DNA from: an uncultured Phascolarctobacterium sp.
GTDB lineage: Bacteria; Bacillota; Negativicutes; Acidaminococcales; Acidaminococcaceae
Assembly (NCBI GenBank): GCA_958448515.1
Contig: CAUDEF010000007.1
Coordinates: 1 to 64,000 of the forward strand
Length of the DNA: 64,000 nucleotides
Direction of reading: 5' to 3'
A program made the translations under genes and the position numbers. This document shows positions 63,532-64,000 of this stretch, piece by piece. The notes under the pieces are model-generated. The model worked only from the letters and a program-made list of their open reading frames with translations. It searched no databases and had not been told where the DNA came from. Every line of letters starts with the position of its first letter. Within the stretch, counting starts at the first letter, position 1.

Positions 63532-64000
63532 CAAATTTCCATAACTTCTTTTTCTTTATTTGCAGCAACTGCATCAATTTCTTTCATAATCTTATCAGTA
63601 AGCTTCTGTACATCATCTGTACCTTTTTTAGCTTCATCCTCAGTAATTTCTTTTGCTTTTTCGGATTTTTTAATTGCGTCATTAGCATCTCTGCGAAGAT
63701 TGCGTACAACAACGCGGAAATCTTCTGCTTTTTTATGAACCACTTTTACCAGATCTTTACGGCGTTCTTCGGTCAGCTGAGGTAAATTCAGACGAATGCA
63801 CACACCATCACTGTTAGGATTTAATCCCAGATCTGATTTCATAATAGCTTTTTCAATTTCTTTGATTAAGTTTTTTTCCCAGGGCTGAATAACAATCATT
63901 CTCGGTTCAGGAACAGTAACGCTTGCTACCTGAGTAACAGGTGTAGGTGTTCCGTAATATTCAACCATTACTTTTTCTAAAAGAGAAGGGGTTGCACGTC
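63531..64000 (-). CDS. frr: Ribosome recycling factor (5' part outside window)
   Basis: The last 156 codons of a protein that is normally about 185 residues; the frame runs through the window edge. It reads RATPSLLEKVMVEYYGTPTP, then RMIVIQPWEKNLIKEIEKAI and NSDGVCIRLNLPQLTEERRKDL, all characteristic of RRF. An internal ATG at 63968 is not the start. It normally follows pyrH and tsf. Confidence 0.96.
   Translation of the reverse strand, partial: RATPSLLEKVMVEYYGTPTPVTQVASVTVPEPRMIVIQPWEKNLIKEIEKAIMKSDLGLNPNSDGVCIRLNLPQLTEERRKDLVKVVHKKAEDFRVVVRNLRRDANDAIKKSEKAKEITEDEAKKGTDDVQKLTDKIMKEIDAVAANKEKEVMEI

Noticed and set aside
1..64000. CodY boxes (AATTTTCWGAAAATT type) and CRISPR arrays
   Set aside because: No CodY-box match I would trust and no spaced direct-repeat array seen on reading.

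Overview
The window comes from a low-G+C, anaerobic, diderm Bacillota, most likely a member of the Negativicutes. Acidaminococcaceae or a Phascolarctobacterium-like organism is my best guess, from gene content only. CodY, a PolC-type replicase and the rimP-nusA-ylxR-ylxQ-infB and frr-uppS-cdsA-dxr-rseP-ispG-proS-polC gene orders are Bacillota traits, while a type IV pilus/type II secretion secretin implies an outer membrane. A SatP-type acetate/succinate carrier, a HydF [FeFe]-hydrogenase maturase and a membrane-bound group 4 [NiFe] hydrogenase fit a fermentative H2-handling anaerobe.

Layout. 1-6.5 kb (minus strand): codY, xerC, trmFO, topA, dprA, with terminators after codY and trmFO. 6.5-24.2 kb: single genes and short operons on both strands: a glycolipid-type glycosyltransferase, nicotinate phosphoribosyltransferase, satP, hydF, a PreP-like M16 protease, a ribbon-helix-helix protein, single-chain purL, an Eis-like acetyltransferase paired with a DUF2156 protein, a class IV aminotransferase-like protein coupled to a membrane protein, and a CPA2 antiporter. 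24.2-26.3 kb: a mobile-element patch, made of an IS256-type transposase gene with an internal TGA and an IS200-type element with matching end hairpins. 26.5-30.5 kb: a split pilus locus (pilB-pilT diverging from a PilP/GspC-like gene and a secretin). 30.5-32.5 kb: a 29-bp perfect inverted repeat, an IS3-like end, and a large serine recombinase whose last codons lie inside a tRNA-Leu(CAA) gene on the other strand.

32.5-40.3 kb (minus): an acetyltransferase and a six-gene group 4 hydrogenase operon (hyfB-C-E-F-G-I order) whose small subunit carries a fused two-cluster ferredoxin domain. 40.4-42.5 kb: an orphan tripartite tricarboxylate transporter binding protein and a sialidase-like Asp-box protein. 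42.5-50.8 kb: the translation/transcription operon rimP to ribF, then rpsO with its own promoter and leader. 50.8-64 kb: yaaA, a small Cys-rich protein, then the large isoprenoid/phospholipid/replication cluster ending in polC. A 54-residue ferredoxin and the 3' part of frr lie at the window edge.

Points most worth a second look: a DUF2156 gene that appears to start at AUU; an aminotransferase-fold protein with Asn in place of the catalytic Lys; a PolC with no proofreading exonuclease insert; the recombinase/tRNA-Leu/inverted-repeat arrangement; and the fused hydrogenase small subunit with an altered L1 motif in its partner. I found no CRISPR array and no clear multi-gene defence system.
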